From Perkinsus olseni (lineage: Eukaryota > Perkinsozoa > Perkinsida): DNA of 28,756 nt. The notes under the pieces are model-generated. The model ran no database searches. It saw only the letters and a list, made by a program, of their open reading frames with translations, and had not been told where the DNA came from. The position numbers and the translations under genes were made by a program. Of this stretch, positions 8,395-17,277 are shown one piece after another (position 1 is the stretch's first letter; each line of letters opens with the position of its first letter). The stretch covers positions 1-28,756 of the forward strand of contig JABANN010000442.1 of the NCBI GenBank assembly GCA_013115125.1, in the 5' to 3' direction.

Positions 8395-10295
8395 ATGTCT
8401 GGAGGAATCGTCAGTGCGTCCGAGCTGGATCGGATTCGGAAGTTAGCTATTGGTCAAACTGACAGTGACCAGGCGATCGCCGCGAAGCATGATCAGGTAG
8501 CTCCGATTGAAGTTGGCTATCATTTCATTTCTCCAATCGTTTTGCGGTGGGAAGGAGCCGTTTTCATTCGTAGGCTCTGGCTATGCACGAGAAGTCGAGA
8601 TCTCGAGCTGCGGGTTGGTCCAACACTTTGGAAGGCAGCCGCAAGAAGAAAGAAGATGATCGTAGAGAACGCATTGAGAGAGAAGAGCGAGAGAGGTGGG
8701 CTCAGCCCAGCGGGTTGCTCTGAGCAACTTGGCAAGTTGAACTTGCTCACTGAAGTTCCGGGGTCTCCTCCCTAGTTCCCAGCAAGCACCGATATCAGCA
8801 TCGACTGGGTTCTTCTCAGGCAGAAGATCGATGTCCAGGAAGCTCGTTTCCAGCTAGAGGAAAGGCGTAAAGCTATTGAACGGGCCAATAAGATACTCAA
8901 GGAGCAAACGGACCGTATCAAGAGCTTCCGCAGTGCGATGATGTACAGCGACGTTTTGGCTGAACGCGAGGCACAGGTATGGAACATAACTTCCGAGTTG
9001 GAATGGCGACTCTGTCGCTGTAATGCAGCGGGTGCAGTCATGAGTCTCGGGGATCAGGTACGGCTCAAAGAAGAACTAGCGAAGCTCGAGCACTTGAGAG
9101 ACCAACGTTTCGAGGATGTTGCCAAGTTCAATTACCAGAGGATGCTCGAGAGGGAGTTAAAAGAGAAGTCGGAATATGAGTCGAAGGCACAGGAGACTGC
9201 CAAGGTGAGGGCTTCGTCGACTCCCATGTGCGAAGGCTGGCTGGGCGGTCACGACGTAGGTTCAACAAGCCCAGCTGGCCGAGTGGAAAGAAGCGCGGCT
9301 GGCCGAGATTCGTGACGAGATGATGGAGGGGGAGATATTGAGAAAAAAGGCCGCGGAGGATCTCCAAGCTGAGGTCAGTTTTCCTGTTCACACCGGCTGC
9401 CTATCAAAGTTCTATTGTTTCTGCTGCAGCGTCGAGCAGAGGAGGCGCGGCGCAATGTGGCGATCCAAGCTTTGGTTGAAACCCAGAAGGCAAACGCATA
9501 TTTGAAAGAAATTAAAGCACATGAGGCCGAGAGAGTCTCGAAGGAAGAGCGCAAAATAGGTGGGAATGGGCGCTGGGCAGCTGTGGATTGTTCATCTCCT
9601 CGTAGAGGAGTACGCAGCAGAGAAGGGGCGACAGTTCGAGCTGCGTAAGAAGCGCGAAGAGGAGATATTCAACAAGAAACAGGAAATGCGGATGAAGATG
9701 ATCGAGGAACAAGTGGGCTAAGCCCACTCCTACAATCGTTTAATTCTGAAGCGCTAGAATTATTATCCACGAGTCTTGGAGTTCACGTGCATGATGCACG
9801 TGATCACGGTGCATCTGAGCTCTTGCAAAGGGATCCTCAGGCCGCACGGCTAGCGGCGAATCAATCCAACGAGGAAAAGCGTATAGAGAGGCAAGTCCTG
9901 GAGAAAGAGATGGCGGATGAGGCCGCAAGGGTGAAGAAAGAAGAGAAAATGCGGAAGTGGGATGCCATTTCAGCTGTACGTTGCCGATGTTGGTTTTGCA
10001 GATGGATGAACGAGCTTGAGAAATCCCGCAACTCGCAGATGGAGAAGCGGAGGAAGGCTAAAGAGGCTGAGCAAGAGATGGGCAGGAGAATGGCGGCCTA
10101 CTCTGAGGAGATGTTCAAGAAGCTAAGTAAGCTTCCCGAATGCTGAGCGCGAGTTGACACAAGTCGCCGGCTGTAGATGAGGACGAGAGAGAGGACCAAG
10201 CGTCCCGTAGGAGGGCCGCTCAGTATATAGCGATGGAGCAGAAACGTCAAGTAGCCGAGAAAAACCGTCGCGCGAGAAAAGAATCGGAAATGTGA
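8395..10295 (+). CDS. CFAP210-like (CCDC173) ciliary microtubule inner protein
   Basis: Ten exons with GT-AG borders and matching phases give about 421 residues: 8395-8496, 8574-8695, 8799-8976, 9058-9204, 9275-9373, 9430-9559, 9606-9712, 9820-9956, 10002-10126, 10177-10295. The product is almost wholly charged coiled coil of the trichohyalin-plectin-homology type. Diagnostic pieces are KSRSRAAGWSNTLEGSRKKK, RKAIERANKILKEQTDRIKS and AMMYSDVLAEREAQVRLKEE, which I recognise from CFAP210/CCDC173, a protein of the inner face of doublet microtubules in motile cilia. CFAP45 and CFAP53 are related alternatives. The start ATG is the first in frame. Introns are 45-107 nt; introns 2 and 7 both start GTGGGCT(C/A)AGCCCA and fold into hairpins. 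This indicates a flagellated life stage. Confidence 0.82.
8725..8746. repeat. 22-nt triplet palindrome 7 (T = caacttgc)
   Basis: A perfect T[1-7] + rc(T) + T[2-8]; rc(T) = gcaagttg at 8732-8739. It lies inside intron 2 (8696-8798) of the CFAP210-like gene and touches another odd palindrome, gttgctc-t-gagcaac (8714-8728). Together with a donor-proximal hairpin at 8697-8709, half of this 103-nt intron is palindromic. Confidence 0.92.
9713..9803. repeat. Two odd palindromes in one intron
   Basis: Intron 7 (9713-9819) of the CFAP210-like gene starts with gtgggct-a-agcccac (9713-9727), which places the 5' splice site inside a perfect 7-bp stem. Near its 3' end it carries a 21-nt palindrome with 10-bp arms (tcacgtgcat-g-atgcacgtga, 9783-9803). 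At 107 nt it is the longest intron of the gene; the ones without strong palindromes are mostly 45-80 nt. Confidence 0.8.
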
Positions 10296-10704
10296 GGATA
10301 TACAGCCATGCGATTCACATCTCCTGCGTCCTCAGCGAAGCTACAGTTGTTGACCGGGCGAAGACTGTCACTCAGGCCGAGGCGCTCGCTTTCCACTCTT
10401 ACGCACAGGAGCGCATTCAAGAGTACCACTCGCAATTCTCTCGGACTTCTTTGAGACTGAGACTATCAGGTATGCAGACGAAGGGAAGAATGTTATTCCG
10501 TTGATCAAGGAACTCAGAGATTACCGTAGACGCTCTTCGAAGTGATACTGACATACTGCTCACCATGACTGCATTGCCGTACTTGTCATATCGAGTTTGG
10601 TAGTGGTGTTCAGTGAAGAATGATCGCTGAACAGTGTTCAGAGCAACCTGCTGTGGGTGCGAACTTGTTCAGTTCTTTGTACGATATTCGGTGTACTCTG
10701 ATGC

Positions 10705-10726
10705 GACCGATAATCGGTCACCGATT
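10705..10726. repeat. 22-nt triplet palindrome 8 (T = gaccgatt)
   Basis: A perfect T[1-7] + rc(T) + T[2-8]; rc(T) = aatcggtc at 10712-10719. It lies in intergenic DNA about 25 bases before the degenerate exon copy at 10749. Confidence 0.92.
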
Positions 10727-10748
10727 GCAATGCTTGTACGATAGTAAA

Positions 10749-10880
10749 AGCTCGGCCGACCATCTGCTCCGTAGTAGCACAACTATCCGCGATGTATCAG
10801 TATAGTTTTAACGCAGGTGCCAGCTTCGACGAGGACCATGTTTTACGAATCGCCGCTCAAGCCGTGGGCAATGGCATTGC
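10749..10880 (+). pseudogene. Degenerate copy of the 12.07-kb exon
   Basis: The DNA and protein resemble the exon at 12057-12298. ICSVVAQLS-AMYQYSFNAGASFDEDHVLRI aligns with ICSAVAALSKTRHDLACQRAGARFDAGHFLYE, and the DNA shares tcggcc..ccatctgctc, the following gtagcac..ct.tcc, and acgaatc. Downstream the match ends quickly. It is probably the remnant of a tandem duplicate of the methyltransferase gene or of its first coding exon. Confidence 0.55.
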
Positions 10881-11172
10881 CGCAATACTCCGGGGGCACG
10901 GAGGCCGTAGAGGCAGGGAAGAGTACCCCTTGACGCGACTGTCGTCGTCGCAGATACTTGTGCTACAGTTTGCCGGCGCCACTCTCTCTTGGCAAAGCTA
11001 GGGTGATGTATGTCTGTCTTACCGCACCGCTATGACAGTGAGAAGCACGCCAGTCACAGGTCGAGATATTCGGGCGGATGCAGATGACTCACCTGAGATG
11101 AGCCTCAGCTTGTCGGCTCAACGTACGGGCCGTACATTCAGCCGTACACCGTGTGACACCGTGTGTGTAAGG

Positions 11173-11281
11173 CCCTTACAGTAAGGTACAGTACAGGTAA
11201 GTCGAGGGTTGCCCTTACAGTAAGGTACAGTACAGGTAAGTCGAGGGTTGCCCTTACAGTAGGGGCAACCCTCGACTTACC
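11173..11281. repeat. 39-bp tandem repeat ending in a 19-bp hairpin
   Basis: Two identical 39-bp units (11173-11211 and 11212-11250) are followed by the first 11 bases of a third. The segment ggtaagtcgagggttgccc (11235-11253) then recurs as an exact inverted copy (11263-11281) after a 9-nt loop. Each unit also contains the odd palindrome ccttac-a-gtaagg. It looks like tandem duplication plus a fold-back copy of the unit's end. Confidence 0.9.
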
Positions 11282-11586
11282 CGACTTTGCGGCCGCGGGT
11301 AACCGAGGACCAAAAGTTCAGTCTGGAATACATTTAATGGAATACGTTAATTGGACTGGCCCAGTCCGAGTCACCCAGAGATAGCGGCACCTTGCACTGA
11401 GAGTGGGAACAAAGTGAGGGGCTAATGTGGAGCTGGGCATACAGAGCATCTCTGTATTCGAACAACGCGGATCGCTTTGCTGGCATGAGCGCTTTAAGCG
11501 GTATATGTTGGTATGGCGGAGAGTCTCCGCTGGAGGCTGTTCCTGAGGCTGAGCAGGCGATGCCCTGCTCCTTACGAGAACGCTCT

Positions 11587-11608
11587 GGCTAGCAGCTAGC
11601 CGCTAGCT
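11587..11608. repeat. 22-nt triplet palindrome 9 (T = ggctagct)
   Basis: A perfect T[1-7] + rc(T) + T[2-8]; rc(T) = agctagcc at 11594-11601. The core gctagc is itself palindromic, so this case is less independent than the others. It lies in intergenic DNA between gagcagg/cctgctc and acagccag-a-ctggctgt (11642-11658) palindromes. Confidence 0.85.
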
Positions 11609-12056
11609 CGATGGTAGCTCAGGCTCAGCCAGAACTGTCCAACAGCCAGACTGGCTGTCCGTCAGGTCGGTACTTTCAGGTTGAAGTTGATCAGGTATGC
11701 TGGCGAAGCGAGAACATCATTTCCCTCGGGATTCCTGTTTCGGGAAAAGCACCAGGAACGCTCCGCACAGAGAATGCTCTCCCATGATCGCGTTGTCTTA
11801 CTTTTCGTGCTGCGCTTGGTTGTTGTGTTTTCGGAGGGTTGGGGTGGCTTGATTGATAATCGGTCTTTGGTTGTCAGTTAGACTCCTGCCCGTTTGTAAA
11901 GATTAGATATGAACGCATCTGAACTTTTCGTGTCGCGTGCGGTTGTCGTGTTGACAGTGCTCTGCTGTAACCGAGCAGTCGTCCTGATTTTTGAGGGTGG
12001 TACAGTAGCATTGTAACAGTGCATTCTGTCATTCGTGTAGTTGGGGTACGACGGCA

Positions 12057-13903
12057 ATGGTTGGGAACCTGTCGGCCATCTGCTCGGCGGTAGCAGCACT
12101 GTCCAAGACACGTCACGACCTTGCTTGCCAGCGAGCGGGTGCACGCTTCGATGCGGGTCATTTTTTGTACGAATCTTGGACCAAGGTCTGGCAATTCATC
12201 CAGAGACCTTCAGCCAATGTCTTCTACTCCGATCCGCATGCGGTCTTGGATGATGCTGTCAGAGTCATCAATGCGTATGTTAAAAACGCACCTCAAGTGT
12301 AAGTGCATGCCGCTCGTTGAATACTCAGAGTGGTTTGCGGCGCGCAAAGCTTCGCATCCAATAGTCCAAATTTATTGAGGCGAAAATGTCAAGTGTGATA
12401 GAGTCTACCACGTAGACTCCCGACGTTTGCGTTAGGGTGCTGCTCTGTGGTGACACCAAGTTGATGTTATCGAAAACATGATCGAAAGCTTCAAAATGTT
12501 TCAACATAGTCTCGAGCGAATCGGAATGGGTTGTACGAACTACCTTCGATAGTGAGGCATTCATCCGGAAAACTGACAACGAGAGACAATCAGGATATGA
12601 AGGCATTCCCGAGTCATCGAATTTTTCTCGTTGGAGCCCTATTCCGACACGCAGCAATATTCACGGCTTTGTAACCTTTACACAGCTGACACACTCCCTG
12701 GTACATGTTAGGTTCACGTCAAGTTCGATAGTAGAGGAGCTCAGGCTTGTAGGAGATGAGCCTAGTTGTATCTCCGCGAGCCTTCTGGCATACTATACGT
12801 GGCAGTACTGGGCGCCGGTGAATGTCGAAGAGACTCACACCGTCCGAGCAGGCCTACACTTGGTCAACCTTCTCTTGACGGATTGCGGGGAGACTCCAGG
12901 TTGGGCCGACGCGTTCACGACTGGTCACCACATCTCGTTGTGGATAATTCACTACGCGCTGTATTCTCGAGTGCTACTGGAGTACATGGAGGGAGATCTC
13001 GCTAAACCACCTGACCGCCAGCTTCCCATTGGCCAGGCGGACATCGCGTCCATCGTCAAAGCTGATTCGGTTCTTCTCACTGCATCTCGTCTACAACGAC
13101 GTCACCTTGAGGAACCGAGTGAAGAGCTCGTCGTTGATCTCGGTATGGACCGAGGCCAAGACACGCTGTATTTTCTATCCCTCAATTACACCGTCCATGC
13201 GGTGGATGCTAATCCTACCGCGATTAGATCCCTTCACTTCAACAAGTGGTTCAAGCTCAAGGTTGCGCTAGGGGATATGGTACTGTATAATTTCGCCGTG
13301 GTTCGGAACGTTACGAAGGCAACGGCTGAAGTTTGTGAGCAGGAGTGGGAAATGAGTCACGTGCTGACCGATGGTGACTCTGGGCAGTGCAAGAAGGTCC
13401 AGAAGGTTAAGGCGGTGACGTGCGCGCAGTTGATACGCCGCGTTATCAGCTCTGGCGGTACGATACGGTTCATGAAGATAGACATTCAAGGTCATGATAT
13501 AGACTGCCTAGCAACCTTCCATCTTATTCCCTTGCAACACAGGCCGCCTCTGCTCCAGGTAGAAGGCCCATTCGACACAGCTCAGAGTGTAATTAGTGCG
13601 ATCGAGGCCCTCGAAGATCTTGGCTATGGTTCAAAGATGAAGGTGACCAACCAAATGTTATACTGCCCTCGGTTCGTCCCTTTTGGTTGTGCATCTGGAC
13701 CCTCCCCTTCTGTGCAACAAGATGTCCTGACCGGGAGCTCAGCCTGGCGTCATGCCTCTGACCTCATTGCTGACGCTGAGAAGTATGCGGGTGCAAGCTC
13801 CGGTGGCATCTGGCTTGATTTCGTATGCGAACGGTCACGAACCATGTCTGGAAGAACAAGAAGTGTTCTGCAGTACAACAGCAATGCGCATGATGGAAGT
13901 TGA
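12057..13903 (+). CDS. FkbM-type SAM-dependent methyltransferase
   Basis: The certain part is the open frame to the stop at 13901-13903. It is open from 12482, but the first in-frame possible start, a GTG, is at 12818, so an upstream exon is expected. A good candidate is 12057-12298 (ARFDAGHFLYESWTKVWQF...), whose donor GTAAGT at 12299 joins in phase to 12517 (ESEWVVRTTFDSEAF). Counted from 12818, VVDLGMDRGQDTLYFL (about 105-120) is the SAM motif I, HAVDANPTAI the acidic loop after it, and RFMKIDIQGHDIDCL (about 217-231) with LLQVEGPFD the FkbM catalytic region. Such enzymes O-methylate sugars or small molecules. The C-terminus (SGGIWLDFVCERS) is a family-like end strand. The upstream 100 or so residues form an uncharacterised extension. 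The duplicate fragment at 10749 suggests a once-tandem gene. Confidence 0.78.
12401..12419. repeat. 8-bp hairpin with 3-nt loop
   Basis: gagtctac and gtagactc flank cac. It lies in the proposed 218-nt intron of the methyltransferase gene, again a longer-than-usual intron with a hairpin. Confidence 0.7.
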
Positions 13904-14043
13904 GCGTGTACGGGCGAGCGAGATATCGATCGGATAGCGGCGGCAATCCAGTTGGCATATACGGTTGCGTTACCGTTGGTAATAATAGTCATCGTCCGTC
14001 AGTTGTTTGCTCTCTCCAGGCGCCATTGACGAAGCTGAGTTTA

Positions 14044-14271
14044 ATGTCGAACCCCAACATGACGATGTCAGAGCGGGTTGCCAAAGGAGCCCGCCAGATT
14101 GGCGAGGCCATAAAGGCAGTCCAGGCGGACGAGGATCTCTGGGCTAGAGTGGAGACGGAGTTGGCGGGGGAGGGGAGCGAGATCAAGACTTATGGGGATG
14201 TTGCGTTCATCCACCCGAGAGACATAGTGAGGTGTCTGGAGGCTCTCGAGAACCCCCTGGAGAAGTCCAGG
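14044..14271 (+). CDS. Unknown small gene, first coding exon
   Basis: An ATG at 14044 opens 76 codons that end at a plausible donor (AGG|GTCAGT). The encoded segment is helical and charged (SERVAKGARQIGEAIKAVQA, DEDLWARVETELAGEGSEIK) and ends in DVAFIHPRDIVRCLEALENP. I do not recognise a family. The acceptor may be the CAG at about 14379-14381, but no downstream exon is convincing, and the gene must end before U1-C at 14608. A polypyrimidine-rich CAG just upstream (near 14020) could instead be an acceptor, making this an internal exon. Confidence 0.4.
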
Positions 14272-14607
14272 GTCAGTATGTTGTAGGTCCCACCGAGTGT
14301 TACAAGATTGCAAGGGTCCAAGCGGGACCGAGATAGTTTCTGGCAATGCAACACTCGGAGGGTGCATGTCTCTGATCGCCAGGGCGGGATGAATTGCGTT
14401 AGCAATTTAGTTTGGGCGGGACACCGAAGAGCAGCGGCAGTTGTATGTTACGTAACCTTTCATCTACGGTGTCTTTTCGTTGTCGCTGAGCTGGGGTGGG
14501 ATCTTGCTCTCTTACAAACTCCTAAACGCTCAAGTTTTTCGTTTCTAGCGCTCGCCCAACTGTCCTCGCACGCCCACGCTCAGACCCGTCTTACAGTTTG
14601 ACCCGTA

Positions 14608-15353
14608 ATGCCTAAGTACTACTGCGAATACTGTGATATCTTCCTTGCACATAGCAGTTTTTTCGGCAGGAAGCAGCACTGCACTGGACGGAAACACATA
14701 CAGAATAAAATAGAGTAAGCCAGACCCCCTAACTAAGATGTTTCGCGGCTCAATTGTGGTTAGAAATCGTCCGATGCACATGTCGCAGTTTCTGACGGCA
14801 GTGCATCCTTACTCTCGAATATGGTTTCCCGAGCATTTATTTCCGGCTGAGGTTCTATCCCCATGTCAGACACTTTCTTACGAGATAGTGGGATCGTCGT
14901 CGGAATTGTGAGTCTGTAAGGTGTGTCGTCTCCAAGAGCCTTTTCACTATTTCGTCTGCTCAGCTACTCCACCGACTTGATCAAAGAAGGCATTATTCAC
15001 GCGCCGAATTACGACGGAACGCCGGAAGCTGAAAGTAGTCGGGGAACCATGGTGGTTAGACCGGTGCCGCCGGCGGCTCCCTCCGGTCTTTCCTGCCGTT
15101 TAATCAAGTAGTAAATTTCGTTCTCAGGATTCGGCCCCGTGACGTATCCATCCGCAGAGCCACCAGTAGCTGCACCAGCTCATCCTTACGCGTTCGGCAA
15201 AGGATTCGGAATGGGGAAAGGTATCTTCTTCGGCAAAGGGTTCGGTGGTAAGCTAGTAGCTAACCATTGCTAGCCTCAAGTTGTCCGACCTCAGGTTTTC
15301 CTTTCCGCCCAGGCGCGCTGCCTATGCCTCCGGTGCCGGGGAGCTTCTCATAG
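14608..15353 (+). CDS. SNRPC: U1 small nuclear ribonucleoprotein C (U1-C)
   Basis: Four exons in phase, 14608-14714, 14964-15085, 15128-15247 and 15313-15353, give 129 residues. The N-terminus [20 protein letters not shown], followed by [15 protein letters not shown], is the hallmark U1-type C2H2 zinc finger (C6, C9, H24, H30). Next come [17 protein letters not shown] and a Pro/Gly-rich tail with [19 protein letters not shown], ending [13 protein letters not shown]1-C binds U1-70K and stabilises pairing of U1 snRNA with the 5' splice site. Introns are 249, 42 and 65 nt, all GT-AG. The family is usually 150-200 residues, so the tail is short. The terminal exon is overlapped antisense by a long minus-strand open frame. 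Confidence 0.95.
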
Positions 15354-16681
15354 TCTCTCATTTCTTCTCCCCACGTGTAGCTATTGCGTTGTAACTGTTG
15401 CTGGACCAGGCCGAAGGAGCACATGTTCTCGAATCGTTCTTTGGGTCTGAGAATCGCTGTAGGTCTATGACAGTAGGTCTGTAACGAACCACTGCTAACT
15501 TCGGGTATAGCGGAAAAATCACCGGTGTGTTCAGCGCTTGTTAAACTTGTGGAAGTAACTTCTCTCTCTTCTACCATTCCACGTTTTTGGAGTAAGTTAG
15601 ATAACCTCTTTTCGCATAACGCTATCCAATCTCCATAAGGCATGCGTAGCTCCAATAGTTCCAGCTTTAATGTCGATACTTCTCTATCACCGGCAAGTAG
15701 CGTAGGACCAATAGACCGGATATCACCAATATCCAAAGGATAAAGTCCTGATTCAGACAACTCTAAGTTCTTCTGTAAAGCATCGCTTCTTAGTCGTTTG
15801 CGTAGCATATCAGTACATTGAATACTGCCCTTATTGATTCCATCCGTTGTCCATTGTGTTGATGTTATAGACGTAGAATCGTATGAAGGTCTAAGTGAGT
15901 CATTGTTCACACCACATACCGCTTTCTTCTCATATGGAACCAGGGCCACTTCAGATAAGTTGTCCACGGGGCTGGTGTCGTTGTCCTCCAAAGCCAGCGT
16001 TTGTTCGGGTAATGCAGGGGATCCAGCAGCTTCCACTTCTATATCCATTGTTCCCTCATCATCATCGGTATCCACATCAGGTTCCACAACAGCGTCGACT
16101 ATACGGCTTTGCATATGGATACCATTACGTAATCTCAATGGTCGCTCTTCTGTATCAGGATTAGGAACATGAATTGTATCATTCGGATCTCCGGAATCCA
16201 TATCCATATCCACATTCATATCCATATTTATATCCATATCCACGACTTCATCACTCGGATCTGCGACATTGTAAGAGTCATATTGATCTGTTCCGCCATC
16301 TGAGTCGACACTTCTGAGAAAGTATCCATCATTATCCACATTGTGGTTCTCGTCATTGGACAAACGTTCAACAAGTTGCTCGGCCGACAACGGTACTGGA
16401 TTCCCTAGTACGTCAGTATTAGACCCACCATAAAATACCGATATGGGTAGTTGTTGTCTTCTTGATCGCCCCCCGCGATATATATATACAATAGGGGTAT
16501 CGTCATCTGGGTTCTCGGCTTCATTCCGGGACATGTTGATTGGAGAATTGTGAAATCTACCCCGAGGGGCCAGTTTCCATAGCTTTGTGTAATGTGTCTC
16601 CACTTGCTGGGGATCCAGTCGAGGAGGCTCGTGCCGTGTTCGGGTTCGGGTTCTCGGTTTTCCAAATGTGGATTGCGCCAC
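15260..16681 (-). CDS. Unrecognised acidic protein, 473 residues
   Basis: A long uninterrupted minus-strand frame in clearly AT-richer DNA. The N-terminus is basic (KPRTRTRTRHEPPR). The middle is highly acidic and has a Met/Asp run (DMDINMDMNVDMDMDSGD), and near the C-terminal third there is a possible helical segment (TLKLELLELRMPYGDWIALC). I recognise no family. The last roughly 30 codons run antisense over the final intron and exon of U1-C, so either the two genes converge and overlap or the true end lies upstream by splicing. Base composition and the neighbouring transposase-like gene suggest that this whole AT-rich block arrived with a mobile element; that is inference. Confidence 0.45.
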   Translation of the reverse strand: MAQSTFGKPRTRTRTRHEPPRLDPQQVETHYTKLWKLAPRGRFHNSPINMSRNEAENPDDDTPIVYIYRGGRSRRQQLPISVFYGGSNTDVLGNPVPLSAEQLVERLSNDENHNVDNDGYFLRSVDSDGGTDQYDSYNVADPSDEVVDMDINMDMNVDMDMDSGDPNDTIHVPNPDTEERPLRLRNGIHMQSRIVDAVVEPDVDTDDDEGTMDIEVEAAGSPALPEQTLALEDNDTSPVDNLSEVALVPYEKKAVCGVNNDSLRPSYDSTSITSTQWTTDGINKGSIQCTDMLRKRLRSDALQKNLELSESGLYPLDIGDIRSIGPTLLAGDREVSTLKLELLELRMPYGDWIALCEKRLSNLLQKRGMVEEREVTSTSLTSAEHTGDFSAIPEVSSGSLQTYCHRPTAILRPKERFENMCSFGLVQQQLQRNSYTWGEEMRDYEKLPGTGGIGSAPGRKGKPEVGQLEASNG

Positions 16682-16689
16682 CCTCCTTG

Positions 16690-17277
16690 TCAGAATAACT
16701 CACCAGATCTCATACAAGGGAACACTTCTGTGTGTATATAATTAAAAAACTCAAGTCCAAAATCTGTACTATAATTAATAGGGATGTGATCGTTAGAGGA
16801 AAGTTCTATTTCTGTACTCTTCGTTGCTGGAAATAAAGTCAGATAGCTCCACGGATATCTGTTATGCTCGTTAGTGACATTAAACTGCCTTTTTTTCACC
16901 TGAAGAAGACACAACTAACTGTATCACTCATATTGTTAATCTATCGTTTACCATTAGGAGATCCATGTTCTTCCCAGAACTTGTTGGACTTCTTCTTTCT
17001 CTTGTTCTTACCGTCCTGCTCAGCTCCTCCTCCATCATGTTGCTCCTCACCTGTTCCTTCTAAGTGGTCTTGTTCTGTGGGAGGATTGGGACTTGTAGAT
17101 GAAGGCCATTTACGTTTTCCACCATCTCCGCCCCCAGTATTATGTGTATCGACGTAGAAAGGAGAGTCGTCGTATTTAGTACCACTAATGAAATAACCAT
17201 CGTACGCGTGGATAACCTGGCTGCCAGGAGAAAGGCTAGAGGAGAAAGGCTCTCCTCTTTCTAGCAGGGGACATTGA
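16690..17277 (-). other. AT-rich minus-strand open frames beside the transposase-like gene
   Basis: Two further minus-strand frames lie here. One (16941 to about 17250) is lysine- and glycine-rich toward its end (GKNKRKKKSNKFWEEHG). The other (16690-16914) reads NRYPWSYLTLFPATKSTEI and TDFGLEFFNYIHTEVFP and looks like a folded, beta-rich segment. Neither matches a family I can name. Their direction, composition and position are the same as for the 473-residue frame, so they may be parts of one accessory gene set running away from the transposase-like gene from a shared upstream region around 17.25 kb. Confidence 0.35.

Larger units (their letters stand above)
10296..12050. other. Gene-poor, repeat-rich stretch
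   Basis: No intact gene is recognised. The region holds a degenerate fragment related to the FkbM-gene exon (10749-10880), two triplet palindromes (10705-10726 and 11587-11608), a 39-bp tandem repeat with hairpin (11173-11281), and odd palindromes at 10627-10641, 11353-11367 and 11642-11658. An 8-bp hairpin with a 3-nt loop lies at 11439-11457. This is the densest palindrome cluster of the window. Confidence 0.6.

Noticed and set aside
9957-10014. A 26- or 39-nt ultra-short intron in the CFAP210-like gene
   Set aside because: Donor GTGGGA at 9957 with acceptor CAG at 10001 gives a normal 45-nt intron in correct phase.
11173-11281. CRISPR-like array or satellite
   Set aside because: Units are directly adjacent with no spacers and only two full copies exist; the genome is eukaryotic.
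12325-12657. Minus-strand 110-codon gene
   Set aside because: It is antisense to the open N-terminal extension of the methyltransferase and has no motif; treated as a shadow.
17227-17251. A tenth triplet palindrome (ggagaaaggct repeated at 14-bp distance)
   Set aside because: The period is right, but the middle segment is not the reverse complement, so it is a plain direct repeat.
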